DNA from: Lithobates sylvaticus
Lineage: Eukaryota; Chordata; Amphibia; Anura; Ranidae
Direction of reading: 5' to 3'
Assembly: GCA_028564925.1 (NCBI GenBank)
Contig: CM053029.1
Coordinates: 578,553,193 to 578,617,192 of the forward strand
DNA length: 64,000 nt
Shown: positions 36,093 through 46,445 of the stretch, piece by piece
Layout of the letters: every line of letters begins with the position of its first letter
How positions within the stretch are numbered: the stretch's first letter is position 1
Made by a program: the position numbers and the translations under genes
The notes under the pieces: generated by a model
What the model saw: the letters and a program-made list of their open reading frames with translations, nothing else
Told to the model about the DNA's origin: nothing
Database searches by the model: none

Positions 36093-36889
36093 TAGCCATG
36101 TGCACACTGAAATATTTTGTTTCGGAATCTCATTTTCGTCCGAAAAATAAATCTATTTAGTTACTCTCGAAATTAGTTTTTATTTATTTAGTTTTGTTAA
36201 AAAATGCATTCGTCTGAAAATCCAAAATAATTAAGGTTGAATCTGTCATTGAAGGCTTATGGTGTTTGTCGAATGTTCTAAGAAGATTTGACGGAGCAGC
36301 TAAACTGTACGACGCCGCAATCGTACATTTCCATACAAATGTTCAGCCTACAAGCTATAGTAGAATTCTAATGTTGTATGACACTAGTAATAATTATATT
36401 TATTAATTATTATTACTAGTCAACCAACATTAGAATTCTTCTATAGCCTATGGGCAGAGCATTTGACCATAAATGTCCGCTCGCGCTGACTGCTTGGCGA
36501 ATCTTCATGTCAAATCTTTTCTCTGTATGTCGAATAATCTTGGACTAATAGAATTAGGTTAGGCACATTCAACCTTTTTTGCTATTGTCTCTATAATGTT
36601 GAATCTTTTCTCTGTACGTCAAATCTTTTCTCTCTATGTAGAATAATCTTGGACTAATAGAGTTAAGGTTAGGCACATTCGACCACAGGTTCGATGGACA
36701 CAGATCGCTATTGTCAGCGTCATGTCGAATCTCCTATCTATATCGAACTATTGTCACAGCGAAAACTAAAATAAAGCATTTGTTTATGTTTGGATCTTTC
36801 GGTTTTCGGATTCTACACGTTCGTTTATCATTTGTTAAAACGATAGCGAAAATACACGAAATTCAGAAGAAAATGCATGCACATGTCTA
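36093..36889. mobile_element. hAT-like foldback element, 797 bp
   Basis: Duplications TTAATAAA (36085-36092) and GTAATAAA (36890-36897) differ at one base. Ends TAGCCATGTGCA and TGCACATGTCTA. The interior is the inverted equivalent of the element at 24056: ACTAGTAATAATTATA palindrome, TAGGTTAGGCACATTC and TCTCTATGT units. Confidence 0.75.
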
Positions 36890-36940
36890 GTAATAAATAC
36901 AGTAAGGTATAAAAGTTAAAAGGGTGATGATTCCTACTTA

Positions 36941-36962
36941 AGCCCCATACACACGCTCGGAC
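36941..36962 (+). repeat. Harbinger left terminal inverted repeat
   Basis: 22 bp from AGCCCCATACACACG to CTCGGAC. It matches the right repeat except at one base (C versus G at position 16). Confidence 0.9.
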
Positions 36963-37059
36963 AATCCGCGGACAAGGTCGGTCGGACTTTGTCCGACGTA
37001 CTTTGTCCGATGTTGGCGTTGCGTACACACGGTCGGACTACGTTGTCGGAATATCCGGT

Positions 37060-37081
37060 CCGGAAGAACGTCGTGACGTAA
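37060..37081 (+). promoter_or_regulatory. Candidate promoter sites upstream of the transposase
   Basis: An ETS-like CCGGAAG (37060-37066) and a CRE-like TGACGTAA (37074-37081) lie about 380 bp before the transposase start. Both motifs are short and could occur by chance; no TATA box was found nearby. Confidence 0.3.
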
Positions 37082-37454
37082 GTCGTCGTCCACGAGATTA
37101 CAATAGGGAAGTTCAGCACCACGTCAGGCACCCGTTGGGCTCCTTCTGCTGATCCCGTGTTTATCGAGAGTTAGTCGAAGTTTGGTGACTTAAGATTCGC
37201 GCTTCTCAGTTTTCTGACTCAGATCGTTACTGCTCTTCAGTTTGTGCTTGTCGTGCGAATCTGTTTATTAGTGCGTGTAGTCAGTTCGCATTTGTTGGTC
37301 ATTGCGGCCTATATCTTGATATAGGACGCTTTGATTTGCACTGCTTATTGTCTGCTCGTTGCTGGTATTCACTTCGTTCTTTCAGGCCTTGCTGTTTATC
37401 GGTGCTTTCTGTTTGTCCGTTCTGACCAGCCGACCTTTTGTGACCTTCTGAGCG

Positions 37455-39609
37455 ATGTTTCCCGTGCGTACTCGTCGCCGAGTTCGTGCTGTACGCGGAA
37501 TTGGTGTCGGGCTTTTAGCTTTGACCCAAGACCCGTCCATGAACAGAGTGATGAGGAGTATGTGGACCAAGAATTGGTTGCTTCAGCGTGACCAGTTCTC
37601 GCATATGCCTTTGCTTCGTGAGATCCGGGAGAATAATCCTGATGATTTCAGGAACTTTCTCAGGATGACGGACCCCGATTTTCACCGTCTTTTGGCTTTG
37701 CTGACCCCCTTTATCAGCCGGCAGGATACCTGCATGAGACAAGCCATTACTCCGGAGCAGAGGCTTGTTGCCACGTTGAGGTACTTGGCGACAGGGAGAA
37801 GTCTTCAGGATTTGAAGTTCTCTTCAGGTATCTCTCCCCAGGCCCTGGGAATCATTATTCCAGAGACCTGTTCTGCCATCATTCAGGTCCTGCAGGAGGA
37901 CTATATTAAGGTAACATTTCTACTTTACTATTCCCTTCTATGTATGCTCTGTTTGCTAATGACTTGTATTTTTGACCTCCTTCCCTAATTACCATGATTG
38001 CAATATGTTCTAATATGCTGTGCCCCTTTTCTCCTTCATGCATTTTTCCCTTCACTTACCTCACCAGCATGCTCTTCTGCCCCAATAGACACCTATGGCC
38101 TACTCACTTAAGCAATGTCTTTTGTCTGCTGCATAGTATTGTTTGCCCCAAAACACCCCCTAAAATATGCACAAATGTTTGCTGTGTGGTTTACTTCATG
38201 TAGAGCCCCCTTTTTTTGTTCTTTTGGTGGGGGGGGGGGGCAAACTCATTAGGAACCCCCTCCCCCAACTGCTCTGTCAGATGGTACCAATCCTTTATCT
38301 GCTGGCTTTCCCAAGGTCCATACACACTATATACCTACCTCTTTATAGTGCGCATCTTTAGGGATGAATTCAGCAAAGCATGTAGTGCAAGGGACTGCCT
38401 CCATACATTCCATTTCCTATTTTTTTGTCTTCTTTCCCTCCTATTAGCTTGCTTGGTAATTTAATAATGTCACACTGTGCCTGCCTTTTTTGGGGGGGGG
38501 GAAATGTTATTTGATCTTTCCTGTGGCCTGCCAATAGTGTTAAGTACAGAGGGTCTGGCCAAACTAGGCCACATTATTGAGCCATTTGCCAATCAATGAA
38601 GTGCAGAGGGTTACCTGTCCACCACCCCCCCCCCCCCCCAAAACCAAAGGTATTGCCAAAGTCCCAACAGAAGGGGGGGGATTGATGGGGGGGTGAGTAA
38701 TCTGTGAAGGGGAGCCTCTACTTTTCTGTGTAAATACTTTCCAGCCTCCAATTTTATACAATGCTCTTGTTCCAAGATGTTGATTGTCTAATCTGCTTGC
38801 AATGTTTAGGTGCAAAGTGACTCATTTTTTTTTCTTGTTTCACTCCACAGTTCCCTTCCACGCCACAGGAATGGCAGACTGTGGCCTCCCACTTTGCCAG
38901 CCGTTGGGACTTTCCTAACTGCGGAGGGGCAATTGATGGGAAACACGTCCGCATCGTCCCACCGCCCAACTCGGGGTCCTACTATTATAATTATAAAGGG
39001 TTTAATAGTGTAGTGATGTTGGCGGTGGTGTCGGCAACATACGAGTTTATGTATGTGGACGTGGGGATGAACGGCCGGATATCGGATGGTGGGGCCATTA
39101 CGCACACGGAGTTCTACTGGCGTCTCCAAAGTGGCAGTCTGTGCTTGCCACCTCCAGAGGAGAATGCCGAAGGACTCCCCTTCGTCTTTGTCGCAGATGA
39201 AGCGTTTGCGCTGACTCCCCATGTGATGAGGCCGTTCCCGATGAGGACCCTCACCCCGGACCAGAGGGTCTTCAACTACAGGCTGTCCAGAGCCAGAAGA
39301 GTGGTGGAGAACGCTTTTGGCATCCTGGCCAGCCGCTTCCGCCTGTTCCTGACGGCATTTAACTTGGCGGAATACAAACTGAACCACATAGTTCTTGCCT
39401 GTTGCATATTGCACAACTTCCTCAAAAGACATAACAGGAACTATGTGGTGCCCGTTGGCCCAGATGTGGAGGGCCCTCCAAATGCGGACCTCACAGCCCT
39501 TCGAGTGGCACGTCCAGGCTTGCCCCCTCTCAATGCCCGCGTGGTCCGGGACCAATATATGGAATACTTTGTGGGTAGGGGGGCCATTGCTCTGCCTGAC
39601 GATGTGTGA
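37455..39609 (+). CDS. Harbinger DDE transposase, two exons
   Basis: Exons 37455-37910 and 38851-39609 give 404 residues. The donor AAG|GTAACA and acceptor CTCCACAG|TTC join in phase 0, and the ATG at 37455 is the first in the frame. The enzyme is the DDE endonuclease that cuts the transposon ends. The N-terminal part is basic (RTRRRVRAVR) and helical. The catalytic core in exon 2 has GGAIDGKHV (D181), FVADEAFAL (D268) and RRVVENAFGILASRFR (E305), a DDE triad with the spacing expected of HARBI1-like proteins; NYKGFNS and CCILHNF are also family features. Length matches complete Harbinger transposases. The intron is 940 bp. The closest host relative is HARBI1, but the flanking terminal repeats mark this copy as transposon-borne. 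Confidence 0.92.
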
Positions 39610-39621
39610 GAGGCATTTTTT

Positions 39622-39627
39622 AATAAA
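39622..39627 (+). terminator. Polyadenylation signal of the transposase gene
   Basis: AATAAA 13 bases after the stop codon. Confidence 0.6.
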
Positions 39628-39923
39628 TCTGATATTTTAACCAACCTCTGATTTCTTGTCATTTCAGTCTTCTTTTTAGCTTATTTTACTTTGACATTTT
39701 TTCCCTTTGCCTTCGACAGTGGTAATGCACTTTCTGGGCAAAAGGAGGTAACAGTCTCTTCTTCCCAAAAAGATTATTCTCATGTGTGTTTGCTACCTAA
39801 TCTTTGGTCTAGAGAAGGTTTGTCCTGCATAACTGACACCCAAAATACTCCTTTTCAGCACCAGGTGTGACATGTGTGTATTCTCCAAAATGCTGTGCTC
39901 CGTGTTTTCGTACAAAGCACTGT

Positions 39924-40034
39924 GGGTGTCATTTACATAAGTCAAATCCGCTATGCTCTACAAGTGCATTGAAAAAGTTCCCTGGGAAAGGAAATTGCAG
40001 TGCAAAGTGGATTTGCCTTTAGTAAATAACACCC
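39924..40034. mobile_element. Small MITE between convergent Harbinger genes
   Basis: 111 bp with GGGTGTCATTTAC and its complement GTAAATAACACCC as ends; the pairing extends about 26 bp with mismatches. No clear duplication is seen, so the class is unknown. It probably inserted into the Harbinger after its ancestor formed. Confidence 0.5.
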
Positions 40035-40361
40035 ATTGCCCCCCATATCCTTTACATTTTACATACATAATGCATTGTTTTAGTTAAATAAGGAAGCCAC
40101 ACATTTTGAAAAGTAAAAAAGTTTACTTGGAAAACATTCACAAGTGCGTTTACAATCTTCACGCCAAAACTGACAACATCTTGGTTATTTACAACATTAT
40201 TTACAAAGATTACGCAATTTGTAAAACCAGGCATGGAGCTAAGCAGAACCTATGAAGTAGGAAAGTTCAACTTTGTAAAGTGAAGACAAGATCAGACATG
40301 ACTATATGTTCAAAGTGTGTTTGATCTTGCCTTCATCACATGGGGGGGGCACCCCCGAAAA

Positions 40362-40618
40362 GTGGAAATTTGGAACATGCACACAATTTGGTTATGAAAA
40401 TGGTCATTAGATGGTAAAACACATGCCTAGAAGCTTCAAAAGTGCCATTTTCCATCATGGGGATGAATGGACGTTTTTTGGGGGTGCAACCCCTTCACCA
40501 CAACCACTTTCGTAGTTCGTAAAGTGTTTGCACCCCCAAAAAAACGTTGCCATTCATCCACCATGATGGGAGCTAGCACATGTGGACACAATGTGTGCAT
40601 GTTCCAAATTTCACACAG
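40362..40618. repeat. Long hairpin between convergent Harbinger genes
   Basis: Two pairs of arms: GAAATTTGGAACATGCACAC (40364-40384) with its complement at about 40593-40615, and CCATCATGG...ACGTTTTTTGGGGGTGCA with its complement at 40528-40568. It lies between the 3' ends of the transposase and the Myb/SANT-like gene, so it could separate or terminate convergent transcripts; that role is inference. Confidence 0.65.
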
Positions 40619-40680
40619 TTTTTAAGTTGCAAATGTGTTCAGAAGCTGGCACAAATGTGTGTAAATTACTTGGTGATTTT

Positions 40681-42032
40681 TCATATTTTTCCTAAAACAT
40701 CAATGATGTTCTTCAATTTTTGTTGAACATCATTGATGTTTTGCTTTATGTAATCTAGATCTCGATTGCAGACCATTATCTCTCCGATGAGTACGTGGGC
40801 ACTCTCTGTGGTAAAGTGCGATTTTTCTTCCACAACATCCACGTCACCTAAAAACCACAAACAAAAAAAATGGGGTGTTGGAAATGAGGCAGCCATACAT
40901 GGATTAGCTTACCAGTAGCTGTGTTCTCCCACACTCACCTGTTGTGGTGACAATTTCTCCAAGTTCGATGATCTCTCCTTCCTCCTCCTCCTCCTCTGCT
41001 TCTGCTCTTTCCCCTTTTTTGGGAGGTGTTGGTTTGGGGGTTTCCTCAGACGGGCCAAGTTTTCGCTCCCCTATGAGAATGTCCAAAAGGAAGATTTAGC
41101 AACACAAACTATTGAGGGCAGAAATAGGAAATGACAAACATTGCTTGAAAGTGACGGACACTATTTTAGTTTGGCCAGTTACAAATGTCAACTACATGAA
41201 TGTAGTCACTTTGTAAAGGTGCTAAACTGACTAGCTTTTTGGTAGAAGTTTGTGTGATGGAGACCCCCCTCTAGTATCCACTGGAGCACATGTGTGGAAA
41301 AGGCTAATAAAAAGGGGGTTTGGGTGTCCCAGCACTAGTGCTCTCGAGTCCAGATGGGTAAACACCTACTGGGTGACCTCTCCTTTACATTGAATAAATT
41401 GCCTTTACATTCTGGATGACATTTCTAGGGAGAACAAACTTCCTTTCCCCCAAAAAAACACCAAACATCGTATTATAAGTGGCCGCACGATCGAGGTTGC
41501 GTACGATCGAATGGACACACACACGACCATGACAGTGGCAGAAAGATCGAGGCTGAGTACGATCGAATGCACAGACGAACATGAAAGTGGCCATTTTGGA
41601 ATGTACAACTTTGTAAAAATCAAACCACATGGAGCAGTATGCAAGCAAGAAATCAAACACAAAACACAACTACTTACTTTTTTGAAGAATTCTCTTGATC
41701 TTTCTGTACTGATCGGCCTCCCTCAGTTTCAGGTCTGACCAGCGTTTCCTCAGTTGCTCCTTGGATCGTTGTACCCCAAAATGATTGTACAGCCTCCTCA
41801 CAACTTTAGACATGATCTTGGCCTTGCGGACATTGGGGTTGAGGTAAGGCCCATACTTCCCATCATAGTCGCTCCTCTTTAATATGTCCACCATCTCCAA
41901 CATTTCTCCAAATGACATATTGGAGGCCTTGAATTTCAGGCTCCGGGATCGGGACGTTTCTGCCTCCGGCCTTTCCTCGTCCTCCTCCTCGTTGGGGGGA
42001 TATTTGGGGCGCACCTGCTGTGTCCCCGCCAT
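40681..42032 (-). CDS. Harbinger Myb/SANT-like (trihelix) DNA-binding protein, three exons
   Basis: Exons on the minus strand are 42032-41678, 41070-40939 and 40847-40681: 654 bases, 217 residues. The junctions are A|GTAAGT to CATAG|GGG, and CAG|GTGAGT to TTTTAG|GTG; both keep frame. The start MAGTQQ was preferred to an upstream ATG because the longer N-terminus runs into the shared promoter. Residues about 38-115 (SFGEMLEMVDIL...RSKEQLRKRWSDLKLRE) form the Myb/SANT-like fold of the NAIF1/Harbinger partner family. An acidic run follows (EEEEEEGEIIELGEI), then a C-terminal helix (NDVQQKLKNIIDVLGKI) that may dimerise. In known Harbingers the partner carries transposase into the nucleus and binds transposon ends. 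Intron 1 holds a tandem duplication near 41487-41572. Confidence 0.85.
41487..41572. repeat. Tandem pair with CGATCG cores in Harbinger intron
   Basis: Two diverged copies, about 54 bp apart, of a block containing GATCGAGG, GTACGATCGAATG and CACA. They lie in intron 1 of the Myb/SANT-like gene. Confidence 0.5.
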
Positions 42033-42344
42033 GTGCTCTCCCCACTGCGCCGTAAAGAGAAGGGGTGGGGAATAGACGAGAAAGATCGTCAGGGGCGGGC
42101 GGAGTTTGACGCATGCGCACTGTATATAAAACGTCACACGCCTGTGTCGTAGCCACGATCTGGGAGACGAGGGGAGAGAAAGCTCACGCACGAGACGATC
42201 GCTACAAACGAAGGTACAATTTGACGTTGGTACATAACTAGCCTAGACTGATTAGAACTTGAGGCTTCTTTATGGAGAAGATTAGGAGTGTTTAGGCTGA
42301 CATTATTTATATTGTTTTGTGTGGCGTTGTGTCTTGCAGAGGTG
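42033..42344. promoter_or_regulatory. Bidirectional promoter of the two Harbinger DNA-binding genes
   Basis: 312 bp between two divergent start codons. In plus order: GGGGCGGGCGG GC box (42092-42102), an NRF1-like GCATGCGCAC (42111-42120), a TATA-like TATATAAAA (42123-42131) and a CRE-half ACGTCAC. A donor AAG|GTACAA at 42213/42214 and an acceptor CTTGCAG at 42339 suggest a 5' UTR intron for the plus-strand gene. The minus-strand direction shows no TATA box. Confidence 0.6.
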
Positions 42345-43512
42345 ATGGAGGCGTTCTACAACGTGAGCTTTCTCCCACACTTCATTGATAAATACCGGCA
42401 ATTCCCCCTCTTATGGCAGGCAAAACACAGGGATTATAGCAACAGACCAAAGAGGTACGCAGCCCTGCTGAAACTGGTGGCATTTGTAAAGCCTACCCTG
42501 CCCATGGCAACCGTCGCAAACTTAAAAGTGAAGATAAACAACATGAAGACTACCTATTTCCGGGAGCGCAATAAGGTCCTGAAGTCACAAGCATCTGGAG
42601 CTGCAGCAGCTGATGTCCATGTCCCCACGCTCTGGTACTATGACAGGCTCCACTTTCTCAAAGACCAGGCTACTGTCAGGAAGTCACTCTCGACTCTTCC
42701 TTGCACGCGTCCTTCCACGCACGCCACCCCGCGTGAGGCTTCCGAGGACCAACCTGGGCCTTCCAGTCAGGAATATGTGCAGGTGCCCAGCTTGTTCCAG
42801 GTATAGTAGTTTTGGAACCAGTTTGTTGAATAATGAATGATGTTCAGTTAATTCAGGATCCCCAATTGCTTATTTCCTAACGTGATTGACATATCAACAG
42901 ACAGTGGTGTGGGAGACATTTTTGGGAAGAATCTAAACTGCAGGGCTGAGAATTGTATGGTTTTGTATTTGAAAACATTTTGCAACAGTCACTAGATGAG
43001 AATTGTGTGTGTTTGATGAACAAATAACTGAAACTATGTCCCTTTTTCAGACACAGGAAGACCTCAGCCAGGAGGTGGCTGTGGAAGGTGGCAGTCAGGA
43101 GGAGGCAGGGGGTAGTGGCAGCCAACAGGGGGGTAGGCGTAGGAGCCTGACTGTCTCCCAAGTCTCTCCCCTCCGCCTTCCCTACAGAAGGGCGAAAAAC
43201 ATGGGGGAGGTGGGAGAGTCAGCGCTCCAGCTGATAAAAGATGCCTCAGCCTCCCTCTATGCCACACCCACCTACGAGGAGGCCTTTGCCTCCTTGGTTA
43301 CAAGTAAATTTACGGGTATGGAGGCGGGGCAACGCAGCATGTGTGAGGAGGTCATCCTCAAAATACTAAATGAGGGGATGGCTGGGGAGATGACTCCCCT
43401 CACACATGTTTGCGAGAGTGACCTTGCTCCGCCTCCTCCTCCTCCTTCTGCCACCCCACCAGCACCAGCACCACGGCGTGGAAGGAAGCGTACAAGGAAG
43501 ACAAGAGAGTGA
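42345..43512 (+). CDS. Harbinger MADF-type DNA-binding protein, two coding exons
   Basis: Exons 42345-42800 and 43051-43512 give 918 bases, 305 residues. Junction TTCCAG|GTATAG to CTTTTTCAG|ACA is in phase 0. The ATG at 42345 lies five bases after an acceptor, so an upstream non-coding exon is likely. Residues about 8-105 form a MADF domain: FIDKYRQFPLLW, HRDYSNRPKRYAALLKLV, LKVKINNMKTTYFRER and VPTLWYYDRLHFL. The C-terminal exon has a conserved helical segment (YEEAFASLVTSKF...SMCEEVILKILNEG) like the tails of MADF proteins, a proline run, and the basic end RRGRKRTRKTRE, a probable nuclear signal. MADF proteins bind DNA and often each other. A related protein accompanies PIF-type transposase in Drosophila; its presence beside a Myb/SANT partner is unusual. 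Confidence 0.88.
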
Positions 43513-43773
43513 CAACCTGGACTCAGTCTGGTCTGAGAGAAGATGGAGCCTCTCGTAGTACCAGAGCCTGGGGACCTAGATGGCATCTGCTGCAGTTCCG
43601 GATGTTTTGGACTTCAGGACCAGATTGCGCTCCCTTATTATTTAGATAGGTAGTCTTCATGCCCCCAATTGTTTAAGTCTGTAAAATGATGGTTGCCATG
43701 GGTGTCCAAGGCTTTGCAAATTCCCCAAGTTTCACCATGGCTGCGTTCCTCTTTGGTCTGTTGCTGAGACCTA

Positions 43774-43779
43774 AATAAA
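43774..43779 (+). terminator. Polyadenylation signal of the MADF-type gene
   Basis: AATAAA about 260 bases after the stop, followed by a GGTTTATTTG stretch. Confidence 0.5.
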
Positions 43780-44504
43780 GGTTTATTTGCTTTGAAATAA
43801 TCATTGACTATTGTGTTTTACTTTTCTACAATGACAGTTTTTCTTTGAGTAGGCAGGTACATTTCACTAATCCTAGAATTAACAAGGGGCACCAACAACC
43901 AACAAACTCCTAGTAAATGTAAGCAAGAAATACAAATGTTAATAATGTGGTTTTGCTAAGTTGAGACATACAAACCCCCTCCAAAAAAAAAAAAAAAACC
44001 TCCTTCAAATATGTATTCCCCCCAAAAAAAAAAAAAAATCTGGTTAAAAAAATAAGAAAGATTGTATTACGATCTGAGTAAAAATAAACATGTAGTGTAT
44101 AAATGCTGCATATAATAAAGAAGTAAGTTTGTGAGAAGTGCGGGTGAATAGGAGCAGCTAAAAGATGTCATTCTTGTTGCATTTTAAAGAAAAAGAGAAT
44201 GCGCTGCATTAAAGACATTTTAACATTGCAGCGTGACGAATGTGCTGTGTCGATTAGGAAAGGTAGTTTTACCTGACCGAGCGCTTCCGTCACAGAATTT
44301 CTTCTGAGCATGCGTAGCACTTTGTCCGTCGGACAAGCGTACACACGCTCGGATTTGGTGTGATCGGACCGGGTTGACGGGAAATCTTTCCAGCAGGAGA
44401 TAAGACTTTGTCCGACGGACAAACCGACGAACACTGTCCGATGGTGCATACACACGGTCTGATTTTTCAACAACCTTGTCCGATCGGACCAAATTGATGA
44501 AAAA

Positions 44505-44526
44505 GTCCGACCGTGTGTATGGGGCT
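44505..44526 (-). repeat. Harbinger right terminal inverted repeat
   Basis: GTCCGACCGTGTGTATGGGGCT, the complement of the left repeat with one mismatch, followed by the TTA duplication. Confidence 0.9.
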
Positions 44527-44533
44527 TTATTGT

Positions 44534-45356
44534 GTTCAGGTTGGATGGGGGTGGATCCATCAGAATCTCTGAATCATAACATAATAATGAATTTGAAATA
44601 AATGTTGTTCCATTATTATTATTATTGGTATGTTTTGTTCCTTTTATAGAAAAATGACGGCAGAAAAAGACTGAGTAGTGAATCGAGTCTGCCCATTATT
44701 TTATGATTTTCTTTAGTTTTTTTTGTTTTTTTTTTCATTAACCTCGCTGTCTGACTATAGAATTATGTTTATCCCAAGCATGTTTGAAGCTGTTTACTGT
44801 TGACTGTCTCACTACCTCTGTTTGTAGTTTATTCTAATCATCAACTACCCTTTCAGTAAAATAATACTTTCTTATGCCGCGTACACACGATCGGAATTTC
44901 GGCCAGCAAAAGACAGATGAGAGCTTTTCATCTGAAAATGCGACCGTGTGTATGCTCCATCGGACTTTTGCTGGCCGAATTTCCGCAAGTTTGAGAGCAT
45001 GTTCTAAATTTTTCCGATGGAAAATCTGATCGTTTGTACCAATTCCGATGCCCAAAATTCCTACGCATGCTCGGAAACAAGTTGTGTGTATGCAAGCCAA
45101 GCTTAAGCAGATTTCTGTCAGAAAAAACATCCAAGATTTTTCCGACGGAAAATCTGCTCGTATGCACGTGGCATAAGTTTAGTTTTGAACTTTCTTGATT
45201 TTGGTTTCATATTGAAAAGACTGCCTTCCTGAACCTCATTCACCCCCTTGATGTATTTAAAGGTTTAATCATGTCTTCCCTTTCCCTTCTTTCCTCCAGA
45301 CTGTACATATTGTTGTTCAATTCGGAGATTCAGATGGATCCACCTCCATCCAACCC
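44534..45356. repeat. Foldback enclosing a Harbinger-type MITE
   Basis: GGTTGGATGGGGGTGGATCC...CAGAATCTCTGAAT at 44538-44574 pairs with ATTCGGAGATTCAGATGGATCCACCTCCATCCAACC at 45319-45355. The loop contains the MITE at 44875. Class unknown; the terminal repeats of the complete Harbinger stop just before it. Confidence 0.6.
44875..45173. mobile_element. Harbinger-type MITE, 299 bp
   Basis: Ends TGCCGCGTACACACG and GTATGCACGTGGCA; subterminal GATCGGAATTTC and CCATCGGACTTTTGC. The flanks are TTA on the left and TAA on the right, so the duplication is imperfect or altered. Confidence 0.65.
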
Positions 45357-45444
45357 AGACTGCATAAATCATTTTCTGATCCCTTTTCTCGAACTATGGC
45401 AAGGGTAGATGAGATTAGGATTATGAAAAATATATTCCACATCA

Positions 45445-45830
45445 GTGGTGGCTGGTGGTCAGTATCACCCAGCGGCCTTAACACTTATTACAGGTTTCCC
45501 TCTGGGCCTCCTCCCTCATCCTCTCATCGGCCAGCCTAGCTTCCCTCCAGGCGACAGATAGGCAGCCCGCTAGCTTCCCCTTCATCTCCTCTCCTCTCTC
45601 CTCCTCTTAGGCGTCTAATAGGATCACCTGTACCTTCAGCCAATTGGGAGCCTCTGGCTCTAATCATGTACTTCAAAAAAACACCCCCCTCCATTTGAAT
45701 TCATGCATCCGGCATCCTGCAAGGGGCCGAAAGCATGGATAGGAGGGGGTGGTGCTGGGCAGTGATGGATAGGGGTGGCAGCACACTTGAGCCCTTAATG
45801 GATGGGACGCCCCTGTTTCCCATACTTAAT
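45445..45830. repeat. Unclassified dispersed repeat
   Basis: Contains GTGGTGGCTGGTGGTCAG at the start and phrases (CAATTGGGAGCCTCTGGCTCTAATCATGTACTTC, CATGCATCCGGCATCCTGC, GGGGCCG) shared with 50850-50970. No gene. Confidence 0.45.
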
Positions 45831-45965
45831 GATACCAAGAATATTTTTTAATATCAAATGGGACCCCTGGTTTCTTTATAAAACTACAATTAAAGCTGTT
45901 GAATAGTCCAGAAAAAAAAAATTATTAAAAAAACCCTATAAGGCAAAGGCATAATGAAACAGTAT

Positions 45966-46445
45966 GCACCGCATACTAGCTCATTATGAAATACTTACCT
46001 TAGAACGAAGCCCCCGCACCGTCTCCCGGTCACCGCCGAAGAAGCTGACATTGTGCCTCGTCGATTCTTCCAAGTTTGCTGCTCGGGTGCTGCGAATGAC
46101 CGGAGCCACGTTGACATCACTCCCGTGCATGCGCGCAGGAGCCCTCCATTCCAGCAAGTTCTGGCACTATACGCCGGACCTTGGAAAGGATGTATATGTT
46201 ACATCCTTTCCAATTTCTATTACCGTCAGTCTACCGGCAATGTTTGCAGCTTTTCCATAAACTTCCATACCCAGTGCAATATTTCCTAACTTTTGATACG
46301 CCGGACCTTCACTGCGCATGCGCCGCTGATGTCAGAGGCTACATGGAAGGTAAATATCTCCTAAACCGTACAGGTTTAGGAGATATTCATTTTACCTACA
46401 AGTAAGCCTTATTATAGGCTTACCTGTTGGTAAAAATTAAAAAAA
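45966..46445. repeat. Unclassified GC-rich dispersed repeat with hairpin
   Basis: Begins near GAAATACTTACCTTAG and ends near ACAACCACTTTAA. A hairpin ATATCTCCTAAACC...GGTTTAGGAGATAT lies at 46353-46385. Short open frames here are accidental. Confidence 0.45.

Larger units (their letters stand above)
36941..44526. mobile_element. Complete PIF/Harbinger transposon with three genes, 7,586 bp
   Basis: Target duplication TTA lies at 36938-36940 and 44527-44529. The terminal inverted repeats are 22 bp with one mismatch, beginning AGCCCCATACACACG. Subterminal copies of GTACACACGGTCGG and TTTGTCCGACGGAC lie at both ends. Three genes are open: transposase (plus, 37455-39609), Myb/SANT-like protein (minus, 40681-42032) and MADF-type protein (plus, 42345-43512). 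The first and second converge; the second and third diverge from a shared promoter. All splice junctions preserve frame. No disabling change was seen, so the element could be autonomous. Confidence 0.92.

Noticed and set aside
37331-37591. Alternative 86-codon frame before the transposase as an extra Harbinger gene
   Set aside because: It overlaps the transposase start in another frame, with no domain; the 37455 frame carries the recognised protein.
44875-45173. Assigning a TA target (Tc1-type) to this MITE because the flanks are TTA and TAA
   Set aside because: Ends and subterminal blocks match elements with clear 3-bp TTA or TAA duplications, so a changed base is the simpler explanation.
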